Part shown: one piece after another, positions 58,423-64,000 of the stretch | How positions within the stretch are numbered: the first letter of the stretch is position 1 | How the letters are laid out: each line of letters starts with the position of its first letter | Source of the DNA: Toxoplasma gondii ME49 | Lineage: Eukaryota > Apicomplexa > Conoidasida > Eucoccidiorida > Sarcocystidae | DNA: 64,000 nt | Assembly: GCF_000006565.2 (NCBI RefSeq) | Contig: NC_031478.1 | Coordinates: 2,401,874 to 2,465,873 of the forward strand | Direction of reading: 5' to 3' | Program-made: the position numbers and the translations under genes | The notes under the pieces: generated by a model | Databases searched by the model: none | Seen by the model: the letters and a program-made list of their open reading frames with translations, nothing else | Told to the model about the DNA's origin: nothing

Positions 58423-61400
58423 TTACGCTCGCCGTTTTCTTTTGCCGCCGTGCACCGAGCGAGCCTGCTCGCTGACCTCCCACCATTCACGCAGTCTCCC
58501 TTGGGCGTCTCTCACGTAGCTGAGGCAGGGCGACGGAAAAGAACCGCAGAAAAAGCGAATGCATGGGAACATGAAAACAAGTGAATGCAGGACACAGGAA
58601 AAGAATGCATTTGAGGCAGAGAAGGCAAAGGAATGCGGAGTCGATGAGCAACGTAGCTAAGGACCTGTCACGGCAGACGTCGAAACGCGGAGTCCCAGAA
58701 TCTTTGTCGCATCGAGGCAGCACGTCGACAGGGCAAGGAAATGCGGGAAAGGCGGCCGCGATGAGAAAGGGAGGCGACAGCTTTCCCCAGAACCATTTGC
58801 AGAGAATTCAGAGGAAAGGGCCTCTTCGTTGTCGCCTCTACGATGTCTCCACCTCACAAGAAAGAAATAAACCGTTTCTTCTCACAGGACAAAACTCTCT
58901 GAACTGCAGGCAGGATGGAACTGCGTCGTGTGTCCTTGCCGCGGAGAGCGAGAGCGAGAGAGAGCAGAAAGGCTTCTCATCGAAATCTCGCCCTTCTCAA
59001 CGCCTGGCACGTACCCGTCACTTTCCGGAAATCTTCCCTTACTCCCGTCGGAGCCACGGTTCCCTCTGGCTGCCTGGAACTCCGTTTCTGTTCCACGCTT
59101 TGGCAGTGTTTCTTGCGGGCGGTTTTTCGCCTTGTCCCCCCTTGCAGCGCTCTGAGGAAGCGCGTTCTCCACACCCTCATCAGCGAACAACAGGGAGGAG
59201 GAAGAGAGGGACCTGAAGGAGAAGGGCGCCTCTTCGTCTTCCTCGAGCGTGCTGTCGAGCGCCGTCTCACGACCCTTATGGCAGGTCTGCGGTCGCGAGC
59301 GCGGTTGTCTCATCGACGAAGCGGAGGAAGAACTCGAAGAGAAACAATCACTCCGTCCAGGGCATGCAGACACGGCTGCGTAGGAGTCATCCAGGAGCGC
59401 CAGAACGCGCCCTTCGTGTTCCATGTCCCTTTGCAGAGGCCGCGCCGCCCCCAGGGTCTCTCTCCACTCCGCTGTCTCCTCGCAGCTGTCCCCTTCGCCT
59501 TCGTCGTCATGTGGAGAGTCGGACACCCCCCGTCGGCCTCGACCGCCTGGCCGTTTCTCTCGCTGCAGGAGACGAGAAGTGGAGTGGGAGCGAGGGAAGT
59601 CTTCGTCGTCCAAGAAAGGCAGAGAACTCCGATCGAGAAGCCTCAAACTTCGTCTGTTTTCGGCGCTCGTGTCGGCGAGAAGATCACGGTTGCTCTGCAG
59701 TTTTGGCGTCTCCTCAGGAGGCGCGTCATCCTCGTCTTCTGCTTCTTTGCTCTCGTGGTGTGGCTTGGCGCCTAGCGAAAGACACGCTTGACTGTTGCGC
59801 GTCGCCTCACGGCTTCGCGGTTGTCTTAGCGCCTCCCGAAGCGGCCCAGCTTTCTCGCTCACATCCAGTACCTCCTGAAGACAGTGCAAGACAAACGTCT
59901 TTCTTCGAAGCCGCTGTCGTCCAACAGAGCAGGCGGCTTGCCAGAGAAAAAAACACAGGCACTCGCTGACAACCAGGTTCCCACTCGACGACCGCCTCTG
60001 CCTCTCTGAAGAGGAGCTAAAGGAGGAGAGAGGTTGACTGTTTCTGAGTGTTGTGCACAGCGGTTCCGCGAGGTCTGGGCATTTGAACTGCTCCTGAAAG
60101 AGCGTTGGGGAAGAAGCCGAAACGTTCGAGGGCACTGAGAAAGCAGACTGTGAGCATGCGTGGGGTGAAGCAGGGCGATGGCGAAACAGAGCCACTACGC
60201 ACTGCTGTTCCTTGGCTCGTTCGTGGAATGCATCACGGGCGCTAGCTCGTTTGAAAGATAAACCGAATCGTAAAGAAGCAAGACGGGGGATGGAAACGAG
60301 CTTGCAGGGAGAACAGACAGAACCACGGATGGCGCTACAGAGCAGAAGGCTACACGTGGACAAGACAGAAAACCGAAAGGGAGAACGACTTCGACAGAGG
60401 GCAAGGGGTTGGGCGCAAGCAGCGATAGGAACAGCGCTGTTTTCCGGAAATGAAAGAGAGAGAGGCGGAGAACGCAGGACACAACAGACAGCGAATGCAG
60501 AGAATAGAAGAGACATTTGCTCGCAAAGGAATGACGTACAACGACTGTCCGAAGATGGTGTTTATCTGACATATCACCGATGGTGTAATGCGAGTCTCGG
60601 TAACTGTGTTTTTCGTGCTTCAATCCCAAGAGATGTCTGGGGAGGAGCATCGAAAGAACGGAGGAAGCAAGAGATGCCGAGGAAGAAGCGAGGGAAGACT
60701 CCCTTCTTTCGAGTGGGCACACACCCGACAGAGACGCGCAGAGAGAAGAGACGACTGCGAACATCGGTTCCTTTCCTACCAGAAGACGGAGGAGATGTTG
60801 ACTCTGCGAAATGTCTCTGAAGAGCGCCCGACCTTTGCCGAGTTTCCACTGGCGAAGGAGAGCTCGAAGAAAGCAGTCTCCCAGAAAGGAGAAGGAAGGC
60901 GTCGGACTCCAAGACGCTCCAGAAAAAGGAAGACCTGTCTGAAAAGAAGCAGACAAAACAGAAACAGAAACCTGCCAACAGGACGCATGCACTCGCGCGC
61001 GCAAAGCTCGACACACTCACGCTTCTTGACGCTTGTGTTGAACAGGGTAGTCCTCCTTTCTTCTCCGACTCTTCGCTGTCTCTATCTGTCGCTGCTTCCT
61101 TTTGTGTCCTTCTCGTTGTCGTTCTGCCTGCTCCCTCTTCGACTGCCCCCCTTCTCTGAGAAGTCGTCCGCTTCTTCGTGCGGACTCGTCCTCACCTTCT
61201 TCACATCAAGTCTTCTGCTTCTCTCCTCGAGTTATCCCCTCTCGATTCGCTTCCTGTTCCGCTGTGTCGAGCTTGACCCTCTCTGAGAATCTCTGCGTTG
61301 TCTCCCTTGCCACTGTTCTCTCCCTTTTCTCCCATGTCGAAGCCCCCCTTGGGTCTCCTCTCTCCCTAGGTCTCCAAACCAGTCTCCTTTTCGTCTCCTT

Positions 61401-64000
61401 CCCTCTCCGCTTTACTCTTTCTTTCGACTCTAAATGGCTTGCAGCCTGTCTTCCGTCTTCAGTCTCTCGACCAACCTCTCTGTGTCAGGCCTTATCTACA
61501 CTTATTATCTATTTATCTATACTTATCTACGTAGCTGTCCATCTCTCAGTCCGTATCTATCTACCTCCTTTTCTATGCCTATCGACATATTTATCTATAT
61601 CCATCTATATCTTTCTGTCTACCTCTCTATCTATCACTCTATCTCTCTCTCTGTCTGTCGCTCTATCTATCTGTATCTATCTATCGATTTACCGATCCTT
61701 TCCATCTATATCTATCTATATGTGTCTGTCGCTATCTCTCAGTTTCTCTGTCTGTTTCTCTCTCTCTACCTCGATACGAGACGAGTGCGTCACTGAAACT
61801 CGGAGACTCTCTTTTCTCGAGCGGAGTCGATCCACTGTGGAGGAAAGTAGGAAACGAAAAACGGGTGTACGTACAACGTCTACAGGAGGGCGGGAGAAGC
61901 AGCTGCTGCCGGCGCCATCCTGTGCTGGACTCTGCAAGACAGTTTCCGGTACAGACGTCTGGATTCTTTTGTTCCTCGTCGGCGTCTCAGCTGTTATTCT
62001 CCTTACCTCATGGCACTCCAGTCTCTCCACAGCCGCGAGGCCGAGAAGAAGATCGGCGGCTGTGGCGTCGATCGCTCGTGCTGTCGCTGCGCGAGCAAGC
62101 GCTTCTGCGAGTTCTTGAAGCAGCTCTTCAGTTTTCTCCATCTGCGTCCTCCCGTTCTCTAGCTCTCGCTCCGCGCTAGAGCAGCCGAAAGGCGTTTGAG
62201 AAGCAGAGGCGAAACGCGCCTCGCGGGCGTCGGACAGCTCGGGGGCAACCAGGTGAAGCGCTGTTCCGCCTCCATGCGTCGTCGATTCGCCTGCTTCCCC
62301 CAGGAACGAAGACGCGGCGCACAAAGAAGAGGACAACCGAGAGGAAGAAGACAGAGAGGAAGAAGACAGAGAGGAAGAAGAAGGGGAGGAAGAAGACAGA
62401 GAGGAGGAAGCAGGGGAGGAAAGAGAGGACTGAGGAGAAGAAGCGGGGGGACTGCGAGAAGGAACAGACAGAGAGGGAACGAGACAGAACGTTTTTGGGT
62501 GGCGGCGCAGTTCGTTTTTACTTTTCCGAAGAAGACGCGCACGCGTAGAAAGAAGAAGAGAGTTCGCTGAAACCTGGTTTCTCTATGCTTTCTACGAGAA
62601 GAGGAAAACGCGTGGAGAGACTAGGTAGAGTTGCTCGGTGTCTCTTTGTACCTGCTTGAAGGACAAAGAAGGAAGCAGAATCGAAGAAGAGAAAAACGAG
62701 TGCACAGTGATGAAAATCTCAAACGGCGCGTATCCGTTTGACGCGTGATGCGGGTATCGGTGGCGTTTGGGTTTCCTTCCTATCATTCTACAATCGGCGT
62801 ATATTCGAAGACTGAACGACTTCCCAGACACCGTGTTTGCTTCGCTCTCTCCCTGCACGACGCCCACGTTCTTCGCCGTCGACCGCCCGGAAGCTCTATG
62901 GATCCTTTCCTCGGATCAAAGTGACGTTTAGCGGCGTCCTGAGGCTTACACTTTAGACGCGAGGGAGACGCGTTGTTTCCCCATGGTCTCATTCAAAAGT
63001 CCGAGAAGCTCAGGCGGAGAAGCCGAGCGGGCACGTGTACGCAGGTGCTTCGTGGAGATCGAGAGAGATCCCAGAAGAAGAAGCAGGTTCCGCGGAGAAA
63101 GAGTGTCAAAGGCCTCGTCTCTCGCAGACGCCAGAGCAGGGAGGAAGCGAAGAAAGAAAAGAAGCGAGGCTGAAGGGAAATCGCTTCCTCCCTGTCTCCA
63201 CACAGCAGCCGCGCTTCCGTCTGCTGTTCTTTCGCTTGGGCCTTTACTTAGTCGGAGGCTTTCGAAAGTATCTCGTGCCTCTTTCTCGCCACTGTTCCCC
63301 CCTTCCTTCGTCTGTCTTGAGCGCGGCGACGAAAGTGAAAAGCTCACTTCCTCTTCCCAGAGAGCAGAAAGCAGGCGCAGCAAATCTGCATGTGCCAGGC
63401 CCTTTTCCAGGAGACAGCTGTCTCTCTCGAGTCTCCAAAGAGAGGACCGAAGAGGCTCGACAGGGTGCTGAAGCAAGGAAACAGAAAGTCGTGCGGAGGT
63501 AACAGTGGAACAAACCAAGACTCACGGACAGAACGCGACGGTGGGAACGAGAGAAAAAAGGAGAAGCAGATTCGGCGAAAGCGACGAACGAGCACCGCCT
63601 CTGAGCAGGCATACGAAGAGAAAGAGTCACTCCAGTGGAGACATGGAAAAACAGACACCGGCAAGGAGACCGTTAAATACTTGTCGACGAAGACAGCGTA
63701 ACATCACAGACAAACTGATCTGAGTGTTGACAGGAGACACCCTGGAGGCGTTTAGAGGCACCGTCACCTAAAACTGAAGACTACAAGACGTACCCCATAC
63801 TCTGCGCACAGACGAAAGACTGCCTCCACAGTCCGACAGAGTAATGCAACGTCTTCTTCTGTTTGCCCCAGTGCTGCGCTTTCTTCTTTCTCCTCTCGAC
63901 TGAGAGGAAACGCGGGAAGAAACGAAGAGGAGGAAGGAGAAGAAGAAGATGACTGTCCGAGAGTCGCCTCGAGGGTCTGCCCTAGACGATCTAGACAGGC
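58423..64000 (-). CDS. 3' part of a large protein with helical-repeat-like segments (5' end off window)
   Basis: Incomplete at the right edge. Exons are 64000-63794, 63719-63681, 63467-62952, 62429-62007, 60938-60780, 60093-58886 and 58519-58423 (stop TAA). Phases are 0, 0, 0, 0, 0 and 2; the sum is 2,649 nt, or 882 residues in the window. The first exons carry Leu-rich helical pairs (HADLLRLLSALWEEEVSFSL; LSPRNLLLLLGSLSIS; PPELLGLLNETMG). These resemble the alpha-helical repeats of organellar RNA-binding proteins with RAP, OPR or FASTK-type repeats, which are numerous in apicomplexans. Exon 62429-62007 starts with a poly-Ser run and then has Ala/Leu-rich helices. The long exon is acidic, Ser-rich and probably disordered. 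The C-terminus is basic (GGKRKRRA). I see no RAP domain. Organellar RNA function is inference. A (TATC)n tract fills part of the intron 62006-60939. Confidence 0.65.
61490..61740. repeat. (TATC)n-rich microsatellite, intronic
   Basis: About 250 bp of interrupted TATC and TCTG tetranucleotides on the plus strand lie in the intron between exons 62429-62007 and 60938-60780 of the minus-strand gene. They create long spurious plus-strand frames of Ser, Leu, Tyr and Ile. Confidence 0.85.
62335..62429 (-). repeat. Coding poly-Ser tract (imperfect AGAAGAGGA repeat)
   Basis: On the minus strand this purine-rich tract reads as Ser-Ser-Leu-Ser-Ser-Ser blocks at the start of exon 62429-62007. Unit variants differ by single bases. 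It is the type of length-variable Ser insert common in coccidian proteins. Confidence 0.8.

Noticed and set aside
58202..58486. Minus-strand 94-codon frame downstream of the right-edge gene
   Set aside because: The exon 58519-58423 in another frame has a strong acceptor and the required phase and ends at TAA, so this frame is probably a shadow in the 3' UTR.
61102..62118. Plus-strand frame of 338 codons rich in Ser, Leu, Tyr and Ile
   Set aside because: It is made by (TATC)n and pyrimidine tracts in an intron and antisense to supported exons.

Overview
The window is apicomplexan nuclear DNA, most probably from a tissue-cyst coccidian (Toxoplasma, Hammondia or Neospora type). The evidence is intron-dense genes with GT-AG introns of roughly 100-2000 bp, many (AT)n microsatellites inside introns, frequent TGCATGC words, poly-Ser and Lys/Glu-rich inserts in conserved enzymes, and several genes with signal peptides. 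No bacterial-style operon, IS element, rRNA, tRNA or CRISPR array is visible. All splice models below were built by eye from frame and phase continuity and have no transcript support.

Layout. (1) 1-3461 is noncoding, with small tandem repeats. (2) 4988-3462 (-) is a small secreted type I membrane protein in four exons. (3) 6760-31348 (+) is a very large gene of about 37 exons for a secreted protein of about 1,800 aa; it ends in a histidine-rich tandem repeat. Genes 2 and 3 diverge from a shared 1.8-kb region. (4) 33774-39562 (+) is inositol-pentakisphosphate 2-kinase (IPK1), the best-supported enzyme here, enlarged to about 1,010 aa by low-complexity inserts. (5) 40488-41489 (-) is a three-exon, two-TM protein of 166 aa. 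(6) 43470-44675 (+) is an intron-less coding region for a membrane protein rich in Arg, Lys and Glu. (7) 46653-49891 (+) is a five-exon protein with C-terminal membrane segments. (8) 51907-54646 (-) is a BT1-family folate/biopterin transporter. (9) 58423-64000 (-) is the 3' part of a gene entering from the right edge, with helical repeats and long acidic/Ser-rich regions.

The stretch from about 40 to 57 kb reads differently from its flanks: almost no (AT)n tracts or TGCATGC words and a more even base usage. Apart from the BT1 transporter, its genes are unrecognised membrane proteins. It may be a lineage-specific block. The recognised enzymes serve inositol polyphosphate (InsP6) synthesis and pterin/folate uptake. 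The main candidate for something undescribed is gene 3: a secreted protein with PEXEL/TEXEL-like motifs, basic NLS-like tracts, a His-rich C-terminus, and twenty consecutive exons that are all phase 1-1 and a multiple of three long.
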